From a virus, in the IMG/VR virus record IMGVR_UViG_3300035701_009376, positions 1-63,986 of that record: a stretch of DNA of 63,986 nucleotides, one strand, 5' to 3'. Made by a program: the position numbers and the translations under genes. Of this stretch, positions 34,642 through 42,166 are shown piece by piece. How positions within the stretch are numbered: the stretch's first letter is position 1; every line of letters begins with the position of its first letter. The notes beneath the pieces are model-generated. The model worked only from the letters and a program-made list of their open reading frames with translations, did no database searches and was not told the DNA's origin.

Positions 34642-35430
34642 ATGCCGACCTACTGCGTAAGTGACCTGCATCTGTGCGACCGCGGCCCGCGCGACAACTT
34701 CTGTTACGGGGACCGGGAAGAGCGATTTTACCGCTTCTTGGACTTGGTGGAGAGCAATCACGGTCGGCTGCTGATCCTCGGCGACCTGTTCGATTGGTGG
34801 CAAGTCCCCGTGGGCGCGGTGATCGTGGCCTACCGCCCGCTCTTGGATCGGCTAGCCGGCATGGGGGCAACGTGGATCGTCGGCAATCACGACAACGCCT
34901 TGGCACCCCTGATCGGCACTGAATTGATGCCCGATCATCCCTTGCTCAGGACGGCCTGCCACCCGTTCGAGGAAATCATCGGCGGCCGAAGGATCGCCTA
35001 CCTCCACGGCCACGAGGCCGACCCCTACTGCTGTGACCTGAATCCCGGCACCGGAGAGATCACGGCGATCATCAGCGGGATGCTGGAGGACCGCAACAAG
35101 GGGCCGTTCCACAATCACCATGCCGTGGAAGACGAGTTCGTCGGCACGTTGGAAGGGGCCTTGACTCTCTGGCGGAGACTGACGTTCCAGCACGGCCGCC
35201 AGGAGGAGATGGTCGCTGGCGTCGAGAAGTACCGCCAGAAGCAGAGGGCCGCTGTGGTGGTCTACGGCCACACGCACGAGCCGGGCCACATCGGCGATTA
35301 CCACTTCAACACCGGTTGCTGGGCGCGGCGGCACGACACGTTCGTCTCCATCAGCGACGGCGGCCAGGGTTCCGTGTGGGAATGGCTGCCGGACCAGGGG
35401 CCGGTCCCCTTTGACGTGAAATTGAGATGA
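34642..35430 (+). CDS. Metallophosphoesterase, UDP-diacylglucosamine hydrolase-like
   Basis: 262 residues from ATG 34642 (GGAGAG 6 bases upstream). Motifs in order: SDLHL, LGDLFDWWQ, VGNHDN, LHGHEAD and YGHTHEPG, all with the metal ligands of calcineurin-like phosphoesterases. SDLHLCD and GDLFDWW are closest to LpxH-like enzymes of lipid A synthesis. In a phage it might act on a host lipid or nucleotide intermediate; substrate cannot be told. Overlaps the following ParB-like gene by ATGA. Confidence 0.75.
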   Translation: MPTYCVSDLHLCDRGPRDNFCYGDREERFYRFLDLVESNHGRLLILGDLFDWWQVPVGAVIVAYRPLLDRLAGMGATWIVGNHDNALAPLIGTELMPDHPLLRTACHPFEEIIGGRRIAYLHGHEADPYCCDLNPGTGEITAIISGMLEDRNKGPFHNHHAVEDEFVGTLEGALTLWRRLTFQHGRQEEMVAGVEKYRQKQRAAVVVYGHTHEPGHIGDYHFNTGCWARRHDTFVSISDGGQGSVWEWLPDQGPVPFDVKLR

Positions 35431-36290
35431 ACCTGCCGGAGTTGGAACAGTACAAGGCGTACTCGATTCCGGTCACGGCCATCTATTATGACGCCGCCTT
35501 CAACTGCCGGGGTGAGTTCACGCTGCAATCCGTCAAGGAACTGGCCGACAGCATCGCCCAGGCGGGCCGGCTGATCTGTCCGGTCGCTGTCCAGCCGTGG
35601 GCCGAGGCCAAGGGTTTCGAGTACCGGCTGATCGTTGGGCACCGCCGCTTCAAGGCCGTGACCACCTTCCTGAAATGGACGGCGATACCTGCCTATATCT
35701 GCGAGGGCCTAAGTGACCACAAGGCCCGCATGTTGAACTTCGTGGAGAACTTGCAGCGGAAGAGCCTGAATGTCTTGGAAGAGGCTCGTGCCATCCAGAA
35801 CCTTTATCCCGATGGTGCGCCTTTGCGACAGGCAGCCGAGGAACTGAAGCAGCCGACACGATGGGTCCATATCCGTGTGCGCCTGCTGAAGATGCCGGAG
35901 GCAATCCAGCAAAAGGCTGCCGCCGGTGTACTGTCTCAAGCGAATCTGGAAACGCTTGCGGGCATTGAGAAGCCCGACGAACAGATCAAGGCCGCCGAGG
36001 AGATTGCCGAAGCACGGCAGCGCGGCCGAGGCAAGTTCCTGCCCGGCTTGGACAGAACGTATAAACGCCGCCGGGGCGTCCGTCCCCGCGAGGAAATCAA
36101 CCGCATGATCGAGCGGATGCTCGGGGCCGGAATCGGCGGATTGCCGCCTCGGGTTGCGGCCTGGTGTGCGGGCCAGATCGCCGACGAGGAATTGTTGAAA
36201 GAAATCGAAGAAGTCACTCTCGAAACCGCCGGAGAATGCGTTGTCTCTGATAGGGAGAGATTTGATGGACACACCAGCCGCTCCAGTTGA
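35427..36290 (+). CDS. Second ParB-like protein
   Basis: 287 residues. ParB fold: SVKELADSIAQAGRLICPVAVQ, then YRLIVGHRRFKAV (the GxRR-type nucleotide-binding box reads GHRR), followed by ENLQRKSLNVLEEARAI and an HTH around APLRQAAEELKQPTRWVHIRV. It is more canonical than the 23752 protein, keeping GHRR. With no ParA, it may act as a CTP-dependent clamp, nuclease or regulator. The 3' end of this gene contains promoter-like element E. Confidence 0.82.
   Translation: MNLPELEQYKAYSIPVTAIYYDAAFNCRGEFTLQSVKELADSIAQAGRLICPVAVQPWAEAKGFEYRLIVGHRRFKAVTTFLKWTAIPAYICEGLSDHKARMLNFVENLQRKSLNVLEEARAIQNLYPDGAPLRQAAEELKQPTRWVHIRVRLLKMPEAIQQKAAAGVLSQANLETLAGIEKPDEQIKAAEEIAEARQRGRGKFLPGLDRTYKRRRGVRPREEINRMIERMLGAGIGGLPPRVAAWCAGQIADEELLKEIEEVTLETAGECVVSDRERFDGHTSRSS
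36217..36244 (+). promoter_or_regulatory. Bipartite promoter-like element E (CTCTCG-N16-CGTTGT)
   Basis: CTCTCG at 36217-36222 and CGTTGT at 36239-36244, exactly 16 bases apart, inside the 3' end of the ParB-like gene. The next ATG is at 36265 with AGGGAGAGA between, so a start site about 7 bases after CGTTGT would give a short leader. It would drive the DNA polymerase group. Confidence 0.7.
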
Positions 36291-36663
36291 ACCGGGAATC
36301 GACGTTCGGAAGCTGAAGCCAGAGACGGTGATTCTCTTGGAGGCGGAACCCTACCTCTATGAGATTCGCGTCATGTACCCGGCACACGGCATCGTGGAGA
36401 TCAGTTCCAGCGACCCGAATCTCCGCGTTGCGACCGTGGGCCAATTGCTTCAGAGCGTCCGCTGGTCGAGTCCCGGTGCGCCGATCCCCGCCTGGATCGG
36501 CAGAGGTCTCGCCCTGGAAATCCGGTTTCGCAATGGTGTCTATCGCACTCAACCGGTGACGGCAGCCAGCGTCACTGGGAAACGCGACGACGGCAGCCAT
36601 TGGTCTTACGACGTTTTCGAGACTTCCGGCGTGCGCGCGGAATACCCGGCGCTGAACCCATAA
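36265..36663 (+). CDS. Uncharacterised protein before DNA polymerase
   Basis: 132 residues (MDTPAAPVEPGIDVRKLKPE) from ATG 36265. Beta-rich pattern with LEIRFRNGVYRTQPVTAASV. First gene after promoter-like element E. No family recognised. Confidence 0.55.
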   Translation: MDTPAAPVEPGIDVRKLKPETVILLEAEPYLYEIRVMYPAHGIVEISSSDPNLRVATVGQLLQSVRWSSPGAPIPAWIGRGLALEIRFRNGVYRTQPVTAASVTGKRDDGSHWSYDVFETSGVRAEYPALNP

Positions 36664-36742
36664 CCGCATGGCTGGTGACTGGGATCGGTAAAGCCTGACC
36701 GGTAATGGTATCTGCCGCCGTGGCTGGCGGGGAACCATGCGG
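36664..36742 (+). other. Structured leader before the polymerase gene
   Basis: CCGCATGG (36664-36671) pairs with CCATGCGG (36735-36742); inside, CCGCC (36715-36719) pairs with GGCGG (36726-36730). The 113-base gap has no gene. The fold could be a regulated leader, weak terminator or simply chance; no ligand class is recognised. Confidence 0.35.
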
Positions 36743-36776
36743 AAGCCGGAAGTCCCGTTCAAGGTGGAATCACGCT

Positions 36777-39437
36777 ATGCCCGACAAGCCGCCGAAACTC
36801 TACCTCGATACCGAGACTTGTGGGCTGCATAGCATGATGGTGCTGTTGCAGTATGCCGTGGAAGACGGCCCCATTGCTCTGTACGAGGTCTGGCGGCGGC
36901 CGATCCGTGAGACGCTGGCGCTGATCGAGTGGATATGCCAGCACACAGTCGTCGGCTTCAACTTGTCCTTCGACTGGTTCCATGTTGTCAAGGTTTACAC
37001 CATCTTTCGCCTCTGCGACCCGGACTGGATTCCCGAAGAGCATATCGACGAGATCGCCATGCTGGAACCGCAGGGGCAAGATGGCCCGTGCGTCAAGCCG
37101 GCGGCGGTCCTGGACCTGATGCTCCACAGCCGCAAAGGCCCCTACCAATCGCTGATGGCCCGCGAGGATGTCAGGATCAAGCGGGTTCCCACGGCTCTTG
37201 CCTACGCCCTGGCCCGCGAGTTAGAGGCCAGAGTCCAATTCGACAACATCTACTTCGCCAAGTCGGCCGACCCGGAAGCGCCCAAGTGGCAGGTCTTCGA
37301 CCGTCACGACTCCTTCGGCGATCTGGATACCGAGTTCAAGGATGTTGTCTTGAAGTTCAATCCGGCGGGCGGGTTGAAGTTCCTTGCCGAGCACGCTCTG
37401 AAGCTCAAGCCCAAGTATCACTACGCCGATGTAGAGCCGCCCCCAGTGTGGCGGCCCTGCGAGTTGGGCTATGCACCCACGGCCTTGGCCGTGTCAAGTC
37501 CTGACAAGGGCTGGGCGATTGAGACGGACGACGGCGAAGGCAACGGGAAGAAGGTCACGAAGTACGCTTGGCCCGGCGTGATTCGCAAGTTCATCGACCA
37601 TTGGGCAACCCGCCAGGACGCCCGCGACTACGCCAATGACGACATCGTTTATACGCGGGCGCTGGACAAGCATTTTGGATGCCCGGAGCCGGGTGACAAT
37701 GACTCTACGCTGACCTGCATGGTGGCGGCCGTCCGTTGGCACGGGTTCACAATTAACCGTGAAGGCATCAGCGGCCTGCGGGCGAAGGCCCAGGCTGTCA
37801 TGGCGGCCAGCCCAGTCAACATCCACAAGCCGAGTGAGGTTCGGGCCTACATTACTGCCGTGATGAACGACACGGAGAAACTGATCCTTGAAGAGTCCAC
37901 GAAGAAGGCCAACCTTGAAGCGATCAGCAAGTGGGGCATCGGTAAGATGTGCCCGACGTGCAAGGGCAAGGGCTACCTTGGGGAAGAGAAGACGAATATC
38001 TGCCCTGATTGCAAAGGCGTCTGCTTTGCTGGTGAACCGGAACCGTGCGGTGAGTGCGAGGGGACTGTTCCGTCGCAGACGCTTACGGCTTTCGGACTGG
38101 ATCGTGGGGCTAGTGTTGACACGGTCCACGCCACCTATCGGCATCTGGCGAAGACGCATCATCCCGACCACGGCGGAAATGCTGAAGAGTTCAAGCGGGT
38201 CCAGGAAGCCTACGAGGCAATGATAAACCGGCCGCAGTGTCATCGCTGCGGTGGTACGGGTTTCCTGAAGGTCGGCTGGCATCCGGCGGCCGTTCGCGCG
38301 AAGGAAATCCTTGCCGTCAAGTTTGCTGCCAAGGAAATCGAGCTATACGACAAACTGCTGTTGTCCGGCAAGTTCCACGCCAGCTTCGTCGTGATTGGTG
38401 CCCTCTCGTCCCGCATGGCTGGGGCAGACGGCCTCAATGCCCAAGGCATCAAGCACACGAAAGAAGTCCGCCAGATGTTCCCCTTGGCCTGGGAAGGGTA
38501 TCTGCTCTGCGGCGGCGACTTCAGTTCCTTCGAGGTGACAATTGCCGATGCCGTGTGCAACGACGAAGCCCTGCGCGCTGAACTGATTGCGGGCCGGAAG
38601 ATTCATGCCCTGTTTGGCATGGCGATCTTCCCCGGCACGACCTATGAGGAGGTCAAGTCGAGCGACGGCAGTACGACCAACGATATGTACACCAAGGGCA
38701 AGCAAGGGTTCTTCGGCACGATGCTCTACGGCGGCGACCACAGCACCCTGGTCAACCGCCTGGGGATCAGCGAAGAGGTCGCCAAGACGGCTATCGAGAA
38801 CTTCGGCAGCCGGTTCGTGGGCGTCAAGCGGTGGCGCAAGCGGGTTGCTGACTCGTTCTGTTCCATGACCCAACCGGCCGGCATCGGCACGAAGGTGGTC
38901 TGGAAAGAGCCGGCCGACTATGCCGAAACGATGCTGGGCTTCCGCCGCTACTTCACCCTGGAAAACCGCATCGCCCGCGCGATCTTCGACTTGGCCCGCA
39001 ACACTCCGAAGCACTGGAAGGACTGCAAGGTCAAGGTGGTCCGCCGCGACCGAGTGCAGACAGCCGGCGGTGCCGTCTCGTCAGCTCTCTATGGGGCGGC
39101 CTTCTCGATGCAGGCAGCCAACATGCGGGCGGCGGCGAACCATGAAATCCAGTCGCCGGGGGCCGAAATCACTAAGCACGTCCAGCGAAAGATTTGGGAC
39201 TTGCAGCCTGTCGGCGTGAACGAATGGCACGTCGCCCCCATGAACATCCACGACGAGATCATGTGCGTCACCCGGCCCGATGCGGTTCAGAGCGTGGCAC
39301 AGGTGGTCCGGGATTCCGTGGAGCACTTCCGCCCTTACGTGCCGCTGATCGGCATGGACTGGAACGAGGAAATGGCGAACTGGGCCGAGAAGAAGAGCGG
39401 CACGATCAAGATCAGAGCACCAGAGATGATGAAGTGA
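36777..39437 (+). CDS. polA: Family A DNA polymerase with inserted DnaJ-like module
   Basis: 886 residues from ATG 36777 (AAGGTGG upstream). 3'-5' exonuclease: D11 and E13 in LYLDTET, VGFNLSFDW, and DYANDDIVYT. Polymerase: motif A GGDFSSFE with D581, motif B KGKQGFFGTMLYGG (residues 640-653), motif C NIHDEIM with D826. Between the thumb segment ending near residue 390 and the segment HPAAVRAKEILAVK lies a DnaJ-like insert: zinc half-sites at C392/C395, C409/C412, C424/C427 and C488/C491 and a J domain (about 436-482) with HPD at 462-464. The insert could recruit an Hsp70. It replicates phage DNA; overlaps the next gene by GTGA. Confidence 0.92.
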   Translation: MPDKPPKLYLDTETCGLHSMMVLLQYAVEDGPIALYEVWRRPIRETLALIEWICQHTVVGFNLSFDWFHVVKVYTIFRLCDPDWIPEEHIDEIAMLEPQGQDGPCVKPAAVLDLMLHSRKGPYQSLMAREDVRIKRVPTALAYALARELEARVQFDNIYFAKSADPEAPKWQVFDRHDSFGDLDTEFKDVVLKFNPAGGLKFLAEHALKLKPKYHYADVEPPPVWRPCELGYAPTALAVSSPDKGWAIETDDGEGNGKKVTKYAWPGVIRKFIDHWATRQDARDYANDDIVYTRALDKHFGCPEPGDNDSTLTCMVAAVRWHGFTINREGISGLRAKAQAVMAASPVNIHKPSEVRAYITAVMNDTEKLILEESTKKANLEAISKWGIGKMCPTCKGKGYLGEEKTNICPDCKGVCFAGEPEPCGECEGTVPSQTLTAFGLDRGASVDTVHATYRHLAKTHHPDHGGNAEEFKRVQEAYEAMINRPQCHRCGGTGFLKVGWHPAAVRAKEILAVKFAAKEIELYDKLLLSGKFHASFVVIGALSSRMAGADGLNAQGIKHTKEVRQMFPLAWEGYLLCGGDFSSFEVTIADAVCNDEALRAELIAGRKIHALFGMAIFPGTTYEEVKSSDGSTTNDMYTKGKQGFFGTMLYGGDHSTLVNRLGISEEVAKTAIENFGSRFVGVKRWRKRVADSFCSMTQPAGIGTKVVWKEPADYAETMLGFRRYFTLENRIARAIFDLARNTPKHWKDCKVKVVRRDRVQTAGGAVSSALYGAAFSMQAANMRAAANHEIQSPGAEITKHVQRKIWDLQPVGVNEWHVAPMNIHDEIMCVTRPDAVQSVAQVVRDSVEHFRPYVPLIGMDWNEEMANWAEKKSGTIKIRAPEMMK

Positions 39438-39742
39438 AGTACATCGACCACTACGAGATTCAGTACAGGCGTCACGGCGGCGGCTGGGAATACGTCGGGA
39501 ACGTCTACCCTCGCTATGAGTGGAGGACCGTGCGCCCCTGGTTCTTCTTCGGTCTGATTTCCTGGCCGAAGATGGTGAATGCTGCGGCGGCTGCGCTCCG
39601 GGCATATTGCCAAGCGACCGACGTTGCCCTGGCACTAATCGGCGGCGACGCACGGGACCACTGTCGCATCTGGCGATGGGAGCGCAGAGGCCGGAGGCTC
39701 ACGAAACAGATCGACGGCCAGTTCGACGGACACTTGATCTGA
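39434..39742 (+). CDS. Small uncharacterised protein
   Basis: 102 residues from GTG 39434 overlapping the polymerase stop. Aromatic and Arg-rich (WEYVGNVYPRYEWRTVRPWF, then WRWERRGRRLTKQID). No motif known to me. Overlaps the VRR-NUC gene by TGATG, so it is part of the polymerase transcription unit. Confidence 0.6.
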   Translation: MKYIDHYEIQYRRHGGGWEYVGNVYPRYEWRTVRPWFFFGLISWPKMVNAAAAALRAYCQATDVALALIGGDARDHCRIWRWERRGRRLTKQIDGQFDGHLI

Positions 39743-40137
39743 TGGGCAGAATCCGCCGACCAGCGCACGGCCCCGAGTGGCACATCCAGCAGGACTTGAT
39801 TGCGTTCCTGAGAGCACGATGCTGGCACGTCGAGCACACGCACGGCAACTTGTACCAGACCGGCTTCCCCGACTTGTATGTGATGCACGAGAAGTGGGGC
39901 ACGCGATGGATCGACTGCAAGCAGCCGAAGAACTACACGTTCACGAAAGCCCAGCGGCGCAAGTGGCCGCTGTGGGACGCCAAGGGCACTGGCATCTGGA
40001 TACTCACTGCGGCCACGCAGGAAGAGTACGACAAGCTGTTCAGGCCGCCCAACTGGCGTGACTACTGGAAGGAGTCGTGGGGTCAGGTTCCTGACATCGA
40101 CGCCCTTCTCGACGAGCTAGACCGCGAAGGCTGGTAG
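39742..40137 (+). CDS. VRR-NUC-type PD-(D/E)xK nuclease
   Basis: 131 residues. The core HGNLYQTGFPDLYVMH followed by WGTRWIDCKQPKN carries the catalytic D and DxK of the VRR-NUC family, which includes phage Holliday-junction resolvases and structure-specific nucleases. Placed with the polymerase, it probably resolves replication or recombination branches. ATG 39742 overlaps the upstream TGA. Confidence 0.78.
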   Translation: MGRIRRPAHGPEWHIQQDLIAFLRARCWHVEHTHGNLYQTGFPDLYVMHEKWGTRWIDCKQPKNYTFTKAQRRKWPLWDAKGTGIWILTAATQEEYDKLFRPPNWRDYWKESWGQVPDIDALLDELDREGW

Positions 40138-40190
40138 CTCGCTTCTCGCAACCCGCTAAGAAACGCCGACTGCGGAAAAACCCTGCGCCT

Positions 40191-40691
40191 ATGGAACTGC
40201 AACATCGACCCGAACCGTGGATGTGTACGCCCCTGGCCTTCGCGATGGCCTTGGACATGCCCGTCGCTGATCTGCTCGCGGCCATCGGCCACGACGGCAG
40301 CGAGATTGTCTTCCCGACGCTTCCCGAGCCCCTGTGCCGGCGGTGCTTCCACATCCAAGAGCTGATCCAGGTTGCCTTGGCGCGCGGCATGGCCGTCACG
40401 CCGGTCGAGTTGTTCCCCGTGCTGCAACCGGCCGAAGTGGGACCGTTCCACAAGACAGTGCTCTACGCGGACAACAACTGGCGGCGGTTCGAGACCACGA
40501 TCCAGAGCAGCCGGGGCGTCATTGACGGCACCGGCGCACGTCTTCGCCACATGGTCGCTTACGACCACGGCCGCATCTACGACCCGCGCGGGCCGGTCTA
40601 CGACTACAGCCGCCTCGCCTGTGAAGCCCACCACTTCTACACCCGCTGCGCCTGGCGGATCGACCCGATGGGAGGAAGCAGCCATGAGTAA
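40191..40691 (+). CDS. Papain-fold (C39-like) cysteine peptidase-like protein
   Basis: 166 residues. MCTPLAFAMALDMPVADLLA near residue 11 gives a Cys before a helix, and HMVAYDHGRIYDPRG near residue 120 gives the His strand, the arrangement of C39-like papain-fold proteins found in phages. It might cleave a peptide or act as an accessory to virion entry; activity is unproven. Overlaps the sigma factor gene start. Confidence 0.55.
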   Translation: MELQHRPEPWMCTPLAFAMALDMPVADLLAAIGHDGSEIVFPTLPEPLCRRCFHIQELIQVALARGMAVTPVELFPVLQPAEVGPFHKTVLYADNNWRRFETTIQSSRGVIDGTGARLRHMVAYDHGRIYDPRGPVYDYSRLACEAHHFYTRCAWRIDPMGGSSHE

Positions 40692-41364
40692 TCAGTACAA
40701 CGAGGCCCTGGTTGCTGCCATCTACTATGCAACCAACGGCGAGTCGCTGGACGCCGAAAAGAACGCCGCTCTCTACAAACGGGTGGCGGCCGGCGATACC
40801 GCTGCCCGCGAGGAAATGATCGTCGGCAACATGCCGCTGGCCGTTACGAACGTCGAGAGTTTTGTGGCTCGGTTTCCGGGAATGGCCCACCTGCGCGACG
40901 ACTTGACGAGTGCCGCCTTCATCGGTCTGACGAAAGCCGTGAACAAAATGGCGGCCGGTGAAGGGCCGCGCAGCACCGATCTCTCGGCCCCGGTCGAGTT
41001 CATGGGCATGTGGATCAACCGGGAATTGTATCGGTTGCTTGAACCGGAAGGCATTGCGCCGCCACATACGTCAAAGAATCGGGCGCGTGCCCAAGGCAAG
41101 GAACTGACCATGCCGACGATTCACAACGTCATTCCCGAGCGATTCGAGGTTCCTTCTTACCAGAAAGAGCTGGAGACGCGCGATCTGATCGAATCCTGTT
41201 GCACCTGTGACGAGGAGCGAACCTTTGTGGCAATGCGTGAAGCGGGATACACCCTCGTCGAGATTGCAGTCGCCCTCCAGAGATCGCGGATGTTCACCCA
41301 GAGGATGGGCATAAAGCTGGATGCCCGCGTCCAGAACAAGATCGAGGCCATCCGCAACGAATGA
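40684..41364 (+). CDS. Phage sigma-70-family transcription factor
   Basis: 226 residues from ATG 40684 (GGAGG upstream). Region 2 is visible as REEMIVGNMPLAVTNVESFV and DDLTSAAFIGLTKAVNKM, equivalent to the NLRLAV/DLIQEGNIGL core. Region 4 HTH is GYTLVEIAVALQRSRMFTQ near the C-terminus. Size and domain set suggest a minimal sigma that redirects host RNA polymerase. Five copies of a bipartite promoter-like element in this window are candidate targets. Overlaps neighbours at both ends (ATGA with the nucleotidase gene). Confidence 0.82.
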   Translation: MSNQYNEALVAAIYYATNGESLDAEKNAALYKRVAAGDTAAREEMIVGNMPLAVTNVESFVARFPGMAHLRDDLTSAAFIGLTKAVNKMAAGEGPRSTDLSAPVEFMGMWINRELYRLLEPEGIAPPHTSKNRARAQGKELTMPTIHNVIPERFEVPSYQKELETRDLIESCCTCDEERTFVAMREAGYTLVEIAVALQRSRMFTQRMGIKLDARVQNKIEAIRNE

Positions 41365-41942
41365 TCCGACGCATCTTCCTAGACCTGGACGACGTGTGCA
41401 ACACGCTGGCACCTTTCGTGTTGCACTGGGTCGGCTGCGGCATCGCTCCGACTGACTATGCGAGCTACCCACGCCAGTTTGGCTACCGCATTTCCGACGT
41501 GGCCAATTTCCTGCTGGGGGAATCTCGCTATACGCCGGCCACGCTCTGGGCGTCCATTCCACGTTCGATCTGGGTCAACGTTCCCGAGTCGCCGTTCTTC
41601 GCCTGGCTCTTGGAGACATGCGCCAAGGCGGTCGGCCGCGAGAACGTCTGCATCGCCACGAGTCCCACGAAATGCCCTGAGAGCCTGGCCGGCAAGCTGG
41701 AGTGGATTCACGACCACTTCCCGGCGTGGATGCACCGGCAATACGCCATCACACCCCGTAAGCATCTTCTCGCCCGGTCGGATTCCCTCCTGATCGACGA
41801 CTATGCGGAGAACACCGCCCGTTTTCAAGCCCTCGGCGGCCAGGTAATCCTCGTGCCGAGGCCCTGGAATGACAACTGGGCGGCCGATCCCCGGACCTAT
41901 TTGGAAGAAAAACTTGCGGCGGCGCTCTCGAAATCGGCCTGA
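41361..41942 (+). CDS. 5'(3')-deoxyribonucleotidase-like HAD phosphatase
   Basis: 193 residues. HAD motif I IFLDLDDVCNTL at the N-terminus, motif II CIATSPTKCPES, motif III/IV DSLLIDDYAENTARF. The order and spacing fit the NT5C deoxyribonucleotidase group, which removes phosphate from dNMPs. With DeoC and a deoxyribosyltransferase-like protein downstream it may form a nucleotide-breakdown set. Coupled to the sigma gene; its 3' end holds promoter-like element B. Confidence 0.8.
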   Translation: MIRRIFLDLDDVCNTLAPFVLHWVGCGIAPTDYASYPRQFGYRISDVANFLLGESRYTPATLWASIPRSIWVNVPESPFFAWLLETCAKAVGRENVCIATSPTKCPESLAGKLEWIHDHFPAWMHRQYAITPRKHLLARSDSLLIDDYAENTARFQALGGQVILVPRPWNDNWAADPRTYLEEKLAAALSKSA

Positions 41943-41952
41943 AATACGTTGT
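41925..41952 (+). promoter_or_regulatory. Bipartite promoter-like element B (CTCTCG-N16-CGTTGT)
   Basis: CTCTCG at 41925-41930, 16 bases, CGTTGT at 41947-41952, followed by TCTTTATAGAG. It straddles the nucleotidase stop codon and would serve the ligase-methyltransferase-radical SAM group. Confidence 0.7.
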
Positions 41953-41995
41953 TCTTTATAGAGACACTTGCAGACCTTTTAAGCTGGCTCTAATC

Positions 41996-42163
41996 ATGCA
42001 CACCGTCGAATTCATCCCTGCCAACTGGTTGGAGCGGGCGGCATGGTGGCCTGGCCTGACGGTCTACAGCCGACCGGTCCAGATCGAGCGGCGAACGGTC
42101 GTTCGCCGGGCGTGCGACCGGGTGGAAGACCTGCTCCGATCCCTGCTTTCCGCACAGGCATAA
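41996..42163 (+). CDS. Small uncharacterised protein (55 residues)
   Basis: Begins MHTVEFIPANWLERAAWW and ends in a helical RRACDRVEDLLRSLLSAQ. It sits between promoter-like element B and the ligase gene, three bases before it. ATG 41996 is 44 bases after CGTTGT. No clear ribosome site (GGCTCTAATC). Shorter than most gene-finder cutoffs; coding status is moderate. Confidence 0.5.
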   Translation: MHTVEFIPANWLERAAWWPGLTVYSRPVQIERRTVVRRACDRVEDLLRSLLSAQA

Positions 42164-42166
42164 CCG

